Shown piece after piece: positions 6,009 through 13,405 of a stretch of DNA of 41,052 nt. A program made the position numbers and the translations under genes. The notes beneath the pieces were generated by a model. That model did not search any database and was not told where the DNA came from. It worked only from the letters and a program-made list of their open reading frames with translations. Source of the DNA: Myxococcales bacterium (lineage in GTDB: Bacteria; Myxococcota_A; Bradymonadia; Bradymonadales; GCA-2716585). Positions within the stretch are counted from its first letter, which is position 1. Each line of letters begins with the position of its first letter. Location of the stretch: NCBI GenBank assembly GCA_002716585.1, contig PBBL01000090.1, positions 1 to 41,052 of the forward strand, in the 5' to 3' direction.

Positions 6009-8600
6009 TCAGCTGTCGGAGACGGTGGTCACGCGGCCGCTCTGGCCGTTGGTGTGGACGACCGCGGCGCGCTCCTGAACGGTGCGCATGACGGTGTCCA
6101 GCGGCGTGTTCTCGAACACGCGGGTGACGACCTCGGGCAGGTTGCGCCCGCCGAGCAGCTGCTGGACGCTGAGCGCGTCGGCGACCTTGACCAGGGTCTC
6201 CTGGTTGCCGAGGGCGAGGAGCGCCTCGGAGAAGCCCTCCTGGACGGCGCCGAGCCGCTGCACCGTGGCCTGGGTCTCAGCGCTGATGAGGGCGACGCGC
6301 AGGTGCTGGAGCGCCTCCTCGACGCCGCGCTCGAACTCGGCGTTCTTGCGCTTGCGCTCCAGCGACGCCTCGTGGCCCGCGTCGGCGACGGCGTCCTTGG
6401 CCTGCTGCGCCGCGAGCCGCTCGCTGTGCTCGCGGGTCGCGGCGGTGAGGCGCTCGAGGTTGAGCGTCAGCTCGCGCTCGATCTGCTCGCGCTCAAGCCG
6501 CGCCTGGTGGGACGCGGTCTCGGCCTCGATGGAGGCGCGCTCGCGCACGAGGGACTCCAGGCGACGCTCCGCCTCCAGCTTGCGCTGGGCCGCGGCCAGC
6601 TCGATGTTCGACCGCACCATCTGCTGCCGGGCCTGCGACAGCAGCGAGGCGATCGTGGCGTCCTGCACCTCCACCTCAAGGAGGTCGAGGTCGAACAAGC
6701 GCATCCCGTTCTCCGCGAAGGCGGTCCCGGGGCGCTCGCCGCGCTCGTCGGGGGCGCCGAGGAGCGCGTCGCGCACCAGGCCGCTGGCCCGCTCGGCGAA
6801 CGCCTCCACGGTCAGGCCGCGCACCTGCGCCTTGAGCACGCTCTGGACGTGGTCGCAGAGGTAGCCCACGTAATCCTCCAGCGCGAACCAGCGGCTCGGG
6901 TCGTCGCCCTCGAAGTTGACGCGGAGCGCCAGCTTCAGCCGCACCGGCACGTGGTCCGAGGTCCGCGCCGAGACGACGTGGCTGACCCGGTTGTTGCGCA
7001 CCTTCAGGTAGACCGTCTCCAGCACCTGGCGGTTGTCCTTCGGCGTCCCGGTCGAGAGCTTGAGCACCTCCAGGGTCTCGTCGTAGGCGAGCAGCGCGGT
7101 CATCGGCCCCTGCTCGACGCGGCGCGCGCCGGTCTTGCGACTGACGAGCATGACCGCGTAGTCGGTCCAGACGTTGATCGTCGGCACCCCGGCGAAGCGG
7201 GTCATCAGCGTCAGCGTCCGCGGCTCGTTGAAGGTGGAGCCACGCGAGAACTCGTCGGCCGCGATGAGCGCGACGTCCGAGCTGGTGTGGCTGGCCTCCA
7301 TGACCGCGCCCTTCTCCTTGCGCATCCCCTTGCGCCCGCCGCCGCGCCGCTTCGAGCGCTGCACCTGGCCCTCGGAGACCGCCCCGGAGCGGGTCGTCGG
7401 CGCCCGCGTGGCGAGCTGCCGCAGCTTGCGGTTGTACTCCAGCGCCTCGGTGTTGCTCGGGTACCACAGCGCGCACTCCTGCTCGGTCAGCGCCCGGCGC
7501 ACGATCACCTCGTCGCAGGGGTTGGGCAGCAACATCGTCGGGCCCGCGACCATGCGGATCTCGCCGGTCTTGCGCTGCATCACGTAGCGCGCCTCCCCGG
7601 CGGGGACCGCCGTGGCGAAGTGCTTGCTGCGCCCGTCGTACGAGATCAGCGAGTGCTCCTGCCGCGGGAAGTAGATCGGGGTGTCCTCCCCGGTGATGAA
7701 CAGCTCCTCACCCTCGGAGTAGCTCCGCCCGGTCAGCTCGTCGGTGTAGTCGGCGATCACCTTGACGTGGATCCCCTGGATCGGGTTCAGCTCGATGGGG
7801 CGGAACACCCGGCTCCGCTCCCCGTGGTCGCGCTCCTCGAAGTAGAAGTGCTCCGTGGGGCGCGGGAAGACGACCGCCGGGCCGCGCTCGTAGCGCTTGT
7901 TGCCGTCCTCATCGACGAGGATGCTGTACTCCAGCCGCTCCAGGGTGAGCGCGTCGCGGACGTAGCGGCCCTCGGCCTCCACGACCTCCACGCCGGTCGG
8001 AGGCACGTAGAACGACACCTCGGTCCCCCGGATGATGATCTGACGCCCGACGCTCAAGTCCTCCGGCACGTCCCCGGCGACCTCAACGACGACGCCCTCG
8101 CCGCGCTCGTCCTCGGCGGCGGGGCCGGTGGCGGGCTTGACGATGGCGGACGACCAGTTCGAGCGCGCCGCCTCCTCGTCGTAGATCCGGACCAGGAGGT
8201 ACTGGTTGGAGCGTAGGTGGTGCCCCTCGATCACCTTCGCGCTCTGGCGAGGCCAGAGGGCGAAGGTGCATGGTCCGGGGATGTTCACCCGTTGGCCGAT
8301 CTGGAGCGCGGGCGCGACCGCCTTGGACTTGTCCTCGGGGTGACGCTCGTCCTCGGCGGGGTTCCACAAGACGCAGTAGTAGCCCTGCGGGGCGATGGGG
8401 TGGTGCTTGACCGCGTCGTGGAGCGACACCCGCTCGAACCGGCTCGTCTCGCTGTTGTACACCACCGGGATGTCCTGACCGGGGATGTTGATCACCAGCG
8501 GGCCGGTGTGGATCTTGATGATGCCGCTCGTCGTGTCCTGCGTGTAGGCGTACTCGCCGTCGGACAGCACCAGCTCGTTTGTGTTCTTGCGATCGCTCAT
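6009..8600 (-). CDS. Major vault protein homologue
   Basis: 863 residues, close to the ~890 of animal MVP. The N-terminal ~390 residues hold successive MVP-type repeats, each with proline/gly-rich strands and 'EVVE' strands such as VPPTGVEVVEAEGRYVRDAL; HPIAPQGYYCVLWNP resembles the PPRHYCTVANP segment of MVP. A basic linker (RSKRRGGGRKGMRKEKG) sits near 412-430. The shoulder (SPFH-like) domain spans about 467-635 (VPTINVWTDYAVMLVSRKTGARRVEQGP ... LEDYVGYLCDHVQSVLKAQVRGLTVEAF ... FAENGMRLFDLDLLEVEVQD), followed by a long Ala/Glu/Arg-rich cap helix (~640-800) and a C-terminal tail with LADALSVQQLLGG-like sequence. In animals 78 copies build the vault shell through the cap helix. A CAGGAGG five bases before ATG 8600 fixes the start. 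No other vault component (TEP1, vPARP) or linked enzyme is adjacent. Bacterial MVP homologues are known but sporadic; the cargo is unknown. Confidence 0.93.
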   Translation of the reverse strand: MSDRKNTNELVLSDGEYAYTQDTTSGIIKIHTGPLVINIPGQDIPVVYNSETSRFERVSLHDAVKHHPIAPQGYYCVLWNPAEDERHPEDKSKAVAPALQIGQRVNIPGPCTFALWPRQSAKVIEGHHLRSNQYLLVRIYDEEAARSNWSSAIVKPATGPAAEDERGEGVVVEVAGDVPEDLSVGRQIIIRGTEVSFYVPPTGVEVVEAEGRYVRDALTLERLEYSILVDEDGNKRYERGPAVVFPRPTEHFYFEERDHGERSRVFRPIELNPIQGIHVKVIADYTDELTGRSYSEGEELFITGEDTPIYFPRQEHSLISYDGRSKHFATAVPAGEARYVMQRKTGEIRMVAGPTMLLPNPCDEVIVRRALTEQECALWYPSNTEALEYNRKLRQLATRAPTTRSGAVSEGQVQRSKRRGGGRKGMRKEKGAVMEASHTSSDVALIAADEFSRGSTFNEPRTLTLMTRFAGVPTINVWTDYAVMLVSRKTGARRVEQGPMTALLAYDETLEVLKLSTGTPKDNRQVLETVYLKVRNNRVSHVVSARTSDHVPVRLKLALRVNFEGDDPSRWFALEDYVGYLCDHVQSVLKAQVRGLTVEAFAERASGLVRDALLGAPDERGERPGTAFAENGMRLFDLDLLEVEVQDATIASLLSQARQQMVRSNIELAAAQRKLEAERRLESLVRERASIEAETASHQARLEREQIERELTLNLERLTAATREHSERLAAQQAKDAVADAGHEASLERKRKNAEFERGVEEALQHLRVALISAETQATVQRLGAVQEGFSEALLALGNQETLVKVADALSVQQLLGGRNLPEVVTRVFENTPLDTVMRTVQERAAVVHTNGQSGRVTTVSDS

Positions 8601-8919
8601 GGTGGCCTCCTGGGTGGTGGTCGCGCTGCGTGTCGGGAGCCTCTTGAGCAGGAGCCGTGCCACATCGTCGAGCCCCGTCTCTACGGGGTCGCGTGTTGCG
8701 TGTAAGTGTTTGTTTAGTCTGCTGTCGATTGTTTTTAGCCTGTTGTCTATGGTTTGGGCGTGGATGGTTTTCGAGACGGTGAGATAAAAAGCGCGCGAGG
8801 TGTCGCAGGGTGGGCGAAGACGCGCGCTGAGCCCACGCAGGCGTTGTGCTCGCCCCAGGTCTCATGAGAACCTGCGGCTGGTCGCGCCGGTTGACGGCGC
8901 GCACGCAACGGAGGTGAGG
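8601..8919. promoter_or_regulatory. Vault gene upstream region with 21-bp tandem repeat
   Basis: 319-bp spacer between the vault protein gene (minus) and a lipoprotein gene (plus). It contains the most AT-rich stretch of the neighbourhood (about 8700-8795). Two adjacent imperfect 21-bp direct repeats lie at 8706-8726 and 8727-8747, both containing a TTTAG core and ending in GTC; the 21-bp spacing is two helical turns, as for a dimeric regulator. A short hairpin CCCCGT-N4-ACGGGG sits at 8673-8688 within the likely 5' leader. I could not name a -10/-35 pair with confidence. Confidence 0.45.
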
Positions 8920-9654
8920 ATGCGTCTCAGGGGTTGGGATCTCGTGGCAGGTGGTCTGATGCTTCTCCTGGTGGGCTGCGCGTCCACCCCAACGCCAGCG
9001 ACGGTCGATCCCTTCGACGCGCCGCGCTCGCCCGACGCGTCTCCCGAGGCGAGCTGGGCGTTGCAGTCCACCTCGTCGCCGCTCGCGCCGCGCGAAGGGC
9101 TCAGCGAGGCCCGGCTCCCGTTGGCGGCTGGTCAGGAGCTGGTGGTTCGGGTCGACGCGTTCGCGGAGGCCACGGATGGGTTCTGGGCGGGGATCGTGGA
9201 GGGGGATCGGATCGTCTCCGGGACGCGGGACATGCTGCCGTTCTATGGCTTGAGCCCCGAAGACTGGAGCGCGCTGCTCTGCGAGGAGAACCATGTCGAG
9301 GCCGAGAAGGTCGAGGTGGAGGGCCAGGCGCTGCTCGTCGTCACGCAGACCTGCTCGTGGGGGGAGGACGCGCGCGGGTTCCTGGAGCTGATGCGGGTGT
9401 TCCGCGCGCCGTCGTCGCGGGTGGACGGGCTTCGTGGGCTGGAGTTCGTCTGGGCGGGGCAGGGCGCGCTCATGGAGAACCTGCACGACATGTGCATCTC
9501 GGGGCACGAGGGGTCGCTGGTGTCTCGGGGCGGGGCGCTGATGCTGGAGTTCAAGGCGGTCGCGACGTTTCAGCCGGACCCGGAGTTCGGGGCGGTGGAG
9601 GAGGCGGACTGCGTCAAGCCCGCGGAGCGGTCAGCGATCCGCCTGGAGCCCTGA
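8920..9654 (+). CDS. Lipoprotein, unknown function
   Basis: 244 residues. Signal peptide MRLRGWDLVAGGLMLLLVGC with lipobox Cys20, then a Pro/Ser/Asp-rich linker to about residue 60 and a ~180-residue domain containing two pairs of cysteines (LLCEENHVEAEKVEV, VTQTCSWGEDARGF, HDMCISGHEGS, EEADCVKP). GGAGGTGAGG immediately precedes ATG 8920 and fixes the start over a longer frame that begins at 8800. I recognise no family. Its stop is four bases from the stop of the convergent GMC oxidoreductase gene. Confidence 0.75.
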   Translation: MRLRGWDLVAGGLMLLLVGCASTPTPATVDPFDAPRSPDASPEASWALQSTSSPLAPREGLSEARLPLAAGQELVVRVDAFAEATDGFWAGIVEGDRIVSGTRDMLPFYGLSPEDWSALLCEENHVEAEKVEVEGQALLVVTQTCSWGEDARGFLELMRVFRAPSSRVDGLRGLEFVWAGQGALMENLHDMCISGHEGSLVSRGGALMLEFKAVATFQPDPEFGAVEEADCVKPAERSAIRLEP

Positions 9655-9658
9655 GCGG

Positions 9659-11275
9659 TCAGCGCTGGGCTTCGAGGATGAGGTCGGCGCACTTCTCGCC
9701 GATCATCATGCAGGGGGCGTTGGTGTTGCCGCCGATGATGGTGGGCATGATGGCGGCGTCGGCGACGCGGAGCCCCTCGACGCCGAGCACGCGGAGCTGA
9801 GGATCGACCACGGCGCGCTCATCGACGCCCATCCGGCAGGTGCCGACGGGGTGGTAGACGGTGCAGACGCGGTTGGGCAGCTCCTTGCGCATCGCGTCGC
9901 GCTGGAAGAACTTCGGGCCGGGCTCCAGCTCGCCGGACAGCTCCCCGGCGATGGAGGAGCTGGCCATGATCTCGCGGGTCAGCTCGATGCTGCGCAGCAG
10001 GAAGTCAACGTCGGCCTCCTCCTCCAGGTAGTGCGGGTCGATCAGCGGCGCCGCCAGCGGGTCACCGGACGTCAGCAGCACCTCGCCGCGGCTCCTGGGG
10101 TAGATGAGCGTGGGCTGGACGGTGAGCGCGGGGCGCATATCGACGTCGGGGCGACCGGGCTTGTCCTGGTTGGGCGCGGGGTAGGCCCAGGGCATGCTGT
10201 GGAGCTGGAGGTCGGGGATGGGCTGGGAGGCGTCGGTCTTGACGAAGGCGACGCTCTCAAAGAGGGTCTTGCCGAACCAGGTCTTGCCGAGGAGGTACTC
10301 CTGAAGCATCCCGCCGAGGAAGTGCAGCGGGGTGCCCTGGTGTCCGCCGCGCGGCGCGAGGAAGACGAGCGGGAAGAACAGGTGGTCGTGCAGGTTCTGC
10401 CCGACGGGGAGGTCGGAGACGACGTCGATGCCGTGCTCCTTGAGGTGCGCGGCGGGGCCGACGCCGGAGAGCATGAGGATCTGGGCGGAGCCGATCACGC
10501 CCGCGGAGAGGATGATCTCCTCGGCGGCGTGGGCGACGACGGTGCGGTCGCCCTGGATGTACTCGACCCCTGTGGCGCGGCCCTTCTCGATGACGATCCG
10601 GGTGACCTGGGCGCCGAGGACGACGTCGAAGTTGGGGCGACCCATCGCGGGGTGGACGTAGGCCTCGGAGCTGCTGTAGCGGACCCCGTCGCGGGCGGAC
10701 ATCTGGACCTTGCCGACGCCCTCCTGCTCGTAGGCGTTGTAGTCGTCGGTGATGTCGACGCGGCACACGTCGGAGACGGCGTCGATGAACGCCTCGGTGA
10801 CCGGGCTGACCTCATGGTGGCGCGTCACGTGGACCGGGCCGTCGCCGCCGCGGTACGCGCTCGCGCCGTCCTCGAAGCTCTCCATGCGCTTGTAGTAGGG
10901 GAGGATCTCCTCGTAGCTCCAGCCCTCGCAGCCGTCGTCCTCGGCCCAGCTGTCGAAGTTGGCGCGGTGGCCGCGCACGAAGATCATGCCGTTGATGGCG
11001 CTGGAGCCGCCGAGGACCTTGCCCCGGATGTAGGGGATCTTGCGCTTGAGGGTCTCTTTGCGGGGGTTGGTGTAGTAGCCCCAGTCGAACTTCTTCTTGA
11101 TCTGGGGCACGGTGTGGACGATGGCGATCATGCCGGGCTTGCGGCAGAAGGTGGTGCGATCGCTGCCTCCGGCCTCGATCAGCAGGACCCGGCAGTCGGC
11201 GTCTCTGGACAGCCGCCCGGCGACCGCGCAACCGGCGGAGCCTCCGCCCACGATGATGTAATCGTACTTCGACAT
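9659..11275 (-). CDS. GMC-family FAD oxidoreductase (choline dehydrogenase-like)
   Basis: 538 residues, the usual GMC length. N-terminal FAD dinucleotide fold YDYIIVGGGSAGCAVAGRLS with LLIEAGG, then GMC signature 1 (GKVLGGSSAINGMIFVRGHRANFDSWA) and signature 2 (GVIGSAQILMLSGVGP). At the C-terminus HPVGTCRMG supplies the catalytic His475 and GGNTNAPCMMIGEKCADLI the partner Asn519, 44 residues apart as in the family. It oxidises an alcohol to an aldehyde with FAD; which alcohol is not readable. The ATG 11275 start has a GAGG-type RBS directly before it. A TAGAAC-N2-GTTCTA palindrome lies 18 bp upstream, suggesting TetR-family control, which would fit a catabolic substrate such as a sterol or aliphatic alcohol. 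Confidence 0.9.
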   Translation of the reverse strand: MSKYDYIIVGGGSAGCAVAGRLSRDADCRVLLIEAGGSDRTTFCRKPGMIAIVHTVPQIKKKFDWGYYTNPRKETLKRKIPYIRGKVLGGSSAINGMIFVRGHRANFDSWAEDDGCEGWSYEEILPYYKRMESFEDGASAYRGGDGPVHVTRHHEVSPVTEAFIDAVSDVCRVDITDDYNAYEQEGVGKVQMSARDGVRYSSSEAYVHPAMGRPNFDVVLGAQVTRIVIEKGRATGVEYIQGDRTVVAHAAEEIILSAGVIGSAQILMLSGVGPAAHLKEHGIDVVSDLPVGQNLHDHLFFPLVFLAPRGGHQGTPLHFLGGMLQEYLLGKTWFGKTLFESVAFVKTDASQPIPDLQLHSMPWAYPAPNQDKPGRPDVDMRPALTVQPTLIYPRSRGEVLLTSGDPLAAPLIDPHYLEEEADVDFLLRSIELTREIMASSSIAGELSGELEPGPKFFQRDAMRKELPNRVCTVYHPVGTCRMGVDERAVVDPQLRVLGVEGLRVADAAIMPTIIGGNTNAPCMMIGEKCADLILEAQR

Positions 11276-11293
11276 CCCTCGCTCGCCCCCTGG

Positions 11294-11307
11294 TAGAACA
11301 CGTTCTA
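11294..11307. promoter_or_regulatory. TetR/KstR-like operator TAGAACACGTTCTA
   Basis: Near-perfect palindrome of two TAGAAC half-sites separated by 2 bp, 18 bp upstream of the GMC oxidoreductase start. The form TnnAACnnGTTnnA is the established KstR (TetR family) operator of sterol catabolism in actinobacteria, and similar sites serve other TetR repressors of lipid genes. A repressor bound here would block the GMC promoter. No TetR gene is in the window. Confidence 0.5.
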
Positions 11308-11390
11308 GTGGACCCACATCATCTCTAGCACAAACGGAATCCATCGCCAAGGTTCAGCGGTGTGGTTCGGGGTGAGGATGGGCGAGCGGC

Positions 11391-11438
11391 AAGAAAAATA
11401 AACGCCGGCCCCCTGAGGTGTTCCCCAGGGGGCCGGCG
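11391..11438 (-). terminator. Strong intrinsic terminator, leftward
   Basis: Perfect 13-bp G/C stem CGCCGGCCCCCTG / CAGGGGGCCGGCG (11403-11415 with 11426-11438), 10-nt loop. On the minus strand it is followed at once by TTTATTTTTCTT. This is the clearest Rho-independent terminator in the window. It lies upstream of the GMC gene, so it must end a separate leftward transcript. Confidence 0.8.
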
Positions 11439-11617
11439 GAGAGCTTCAAATGAGGCCCGAGACATATGCAGCGGCGAGGTGGTAGGCGGGTGGCCTGTCG
11501 GGGCAATGCCCGTCCGAAGGAGGAAATAGGGGATATAGACCGGTGGCGAAGCGGTCCGGTGGGCTATAAAAGGTAGGGTTCGCTGCCTTCGTCCATTGGG
11601 ACTAGCCTCCTTCTGCC
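11391..11617 (-). ncRNA. Candidate structured small RNA
   Basis: No protein-like ORF lies here, yet the sequence is densely paired. An outer 8-bp stem (11516-11523 with 11606-11613, GAAGGAGG/CCTCCTTC) encloses a 10-bp bulged hairpin (11534-11543 with 11556-11568) and a short hairpin (11591-11602); another hairpin at 11499-11518 has a GGC-AAT-GCC core. On the minus strand a sigma-54-like promoter precedes it and a strong terminator ends it, giving a transcript of ~225 nt with C-rich single-stranded stretches. Ambiguity: the pairing 11572-11576 with 11583-11587 needs a U-G wobble that works only on the plus strand. The alternative is a long 3' UTR of the chlorophyllase-like gene. It does not match 6S RNA, tmRNA, RNase P or a riboswitch class I recognise. 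Confidence 0.4.
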
Positions 11618-11627
11618 TGTGTTCTAG

Positions 11628-11643
11628 TGCAGGTGCTGTGCCA
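11628..11643 (-). promoter_or_regulatory. Possible sigma-54 promoter TGGCAC-N5-CTGCA
   Basis: Minus strand reads TGGCACAGCACCTGCA: GG and GC are exactly 10 bases apart and only one core position departs from the TGGCAC-N5-TTGCA consensus (C for T). Predicted start of transcription is near 11617, just ahead of the structured region. A TTGACA lies slightly further upstream (11667-11662 area) but has no matching -10. Confidence 0.45.
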
Positions 11644-11866
11644 GGTTTTCAGGGTGTGTCAATTTATTGATCGCGTTTCGATGATGACGGGGTGGGATGG
11701 TGGATGAGGCCGATTTGGGGGACGCGGCGAGGTGGCGAGTTGGGTGGGCAGGTGGTGACTGGAGTTGCCAGATGAGGGCGGTATCGGGGTTTGGAGTGGT
11801 CACTTCAGTTGCCAGGTGTGTACTGGACTGGCCACTCGGTTTTCTTGTGGGGGATGAGGGGGTTGG
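11644..11866. other. Spacer with 44-bp-phased AGTTGCCAG repeats
   Basis: Non-coding spacer between the candidate RNA and the chlorophyllase-like gene. AGTTGCCAG occurs at 11763-11771 and again at 11807-11815, in each case within a longer related context, a distance of 44 bp or about four helical turns. These may be activator sites for the sigma-54-like promoter 120-180 bp away. Nothing else was recognised. Confidence 0.3.
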
Positions 11867-13171
11867 CTATCGGTTGCGGGTCTCGATGGGGGTGTTGGCG
11901 GCCTCGGCGTCGGTGAGGAGGGTGTAGGCCTCCTCGTCACCCTGGAGGCTGGCGCGGAAGAAGGCGGTGAGCAGCGCGGCGGTGAGGACGCGCATGACCG
12001 GGGGGTCGTCGCCGCGCGGGCAGGCGATGCAGGAGAGCCCGCAGTTGTCGTCGAGCATGTCGAGGTGGCCATACTCGGTCGCGACGACCTCCCAGGCGGG
12101 CGCGGGGCTGGCCTCGTAGAACTGGACGTAGTTGTCGCCGTCTGGCGCGCAGGGGATGAAGCCGGTCGGGCCGAGGCCGCTGCCGATGACCAGGGTGGGG
12201 ATGTCGATGTCGAACATGCCCATGACGACGCGCTCCTCGTCGCCCTCCTGCCCCGGGGGGCCTCCGGTGCCGTCGACCGGATCCACCCCCGCGATCGCCT
12301 GGGCGACGGTCGGGTCCTGAACGAGCATCGACCAGGCCACCTTGCCGCCGCGGGAGTGGCCGATGTAGCCAACGCGGGTGAGGTCCACGTCGACGCCCGC
12401 CAGGCCAGCCAGCTCCTCGTCGATCCAGCCGCGCAGCGTCTGGGCCACCTCGACCTCCTCGGCGACGGTGGGGGTCCCAAAGGGCAGCCCGCCGGTGTCG
12501 TACATCGTCGGTGAGACGATCACGAAGCCGTGGCTCGCGATGCGCCCGAGGAGCTGGTCGTAGTTCTCCAGCGTCAGGATGAAGCCGTGCTGGAAGACGA
12601 GCACGGCGTAGGTGCCGGGCTGCGTCGGGGTGTAGATGCGGAGCGTCGTGGGGGCGTCGTTGTCCCCCTCGTCGATGTCGATGGTCGCGACCGCCAGCTC
12701 GCCCTCCCCGTAGGGGTCCTCGGCGCCGACGAACACCTCCGCGCCCCCGGTGTCCTCGGGCGGGGCGGTGTCGGCGACGGCGGTGTCCTCAGGCGGGGCG
12801 GTGTCGGCGATGGCGGTGTCTTCGGGCGGCGTGGTGTCTTCGGGTGGTGCCGTGTCGGCCGTGGCGTCGTCCATGGTGGCGGTGTCGGCGACGGCGGTGT
12901 CTGTGGGGTCGTTGGTGTCTGTCGGGGCGTTGGTGTCCGGGTTGGCCGTCCCGGTGTCCGGGTCGCCCGTGGTGCCGCCGGTTGAGGTGGCCCCGGTGTC
13001 CGTCTGGTTGGAGCTGGCGGTCGTGTTGGAGGCGTTGGACGAGGTGGCGCCCGCGTCGTCGCCCGCCGCGCCCAGGACCGGGTCGTCTTCGCAGGCGACG
13101 GCGACGCTCAGCAGCAGGAGCAGGCCGAGGAGGTGAACGAGGGTGCGGTGGTGCGGTGTGGGTGCGGGCAT
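11867..13171 (-). CDS. Chlorophyllase-like alpha/beta hydrolase lipoprotein
   Basis: 434 residues. Signal peptide with lipobox Cys27 (SVAVAC), then a ~125-residue low-complexity tether (Ser/Asn/Thr/Asp) including repeated DTAPPEDT blocks, then a ~280-residue hydrolase. Features: YAVLVFQHGFILTLENYDQLLGRIASHGF (oxyanion region), GYIGHSRGGKVAW (nucleophile Ser273 in the GHSRGG motif characteristic of chlorophyllases and related PET-hydrolase-like lipases), IAGVDPVDG (likely Asp), EYGHLDMLDD (likely His). Two CxxC-like Cys pairs (NCGLSCIACP) probably form disulfides outside the cell. An ester substrate is likely; chlorophyll itself is improbable in this organism. GGAGG lies nine bases before the start. 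Divergent from the CARF-type gene. Confidence 0.85.
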   Translation of the reverse strand: MPAPTPHHRTLVHLLGLLLLLSVAVACEDDPVLGAAGDDAGATSSNASNTTASSNQTDTGATSTGGTTGDPDTGTANPDTNAPTDTNDPTDTAVADTATMDDATADTAPPEDTTPPEDTAIADTAPPEDTAVADTAPPEDTGGAEVFVGAEDPYGEGELAVATIDIDEGDNDAPTTLRIYTPTQPGTYAVLVFQHGFILTLENYDQLLGRIASHGFVIVSPTMYDTGGLPFGTPTVAEEVEVAQTLRGWIDEELAGLAGVDVDLTRVGYIGHSRGGKVAWSMLVQDPTVAQAIAGVDPVDGTGGPPGQEGDEERVVMGMFDIDIPTLVIGSGLGPTGFIPCAPDGDNYVQFYEASPAPAWEVVATEYGHLDMLDDNCGLSCIACPRGDDPPVMRVLTAALLTAFFRASLQGDEEAYTLLTDAEAANTPIETRNR

Positions 13172-13405
13172 GGGGTCACGCCTCCTTGCTCAAGCGCGTG
13201 TTCTGTAGCGATCCGGGTAGGGCGCGAGGCGCCCTCGACCAGGATGTATCCTGAACAGCAAGGATGGGGCAACTCGGGCGCGAGGTTCGACGCGCGCGAA
13301 GATTTCAGGAGCGGGCGGATCCCTTGAGGGTTTGGTCGCATCCTGATAACCCATGCGCCATCGAGTTCTTGACGTCACGCCGCTTCGGGGCGGCAGAGAG
13401 GCTTT

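Noticed and set aside
11697..11927. 76-codon plus-strand frame beginning MVDEADLGDAARW
   Set aside because: No RBS, overlaps the end of the chlorophyllase-like gene, and shows no recognisable sequence.
13219..13233. GGGCGC-GAG-GCGCCC hairpin between the chlorophyllase-like and CARF genes
   Set aside because: Short and purely G/C in a G/C-rich divergent spacer, with no T-run and no conserved operator shape; likely chance.
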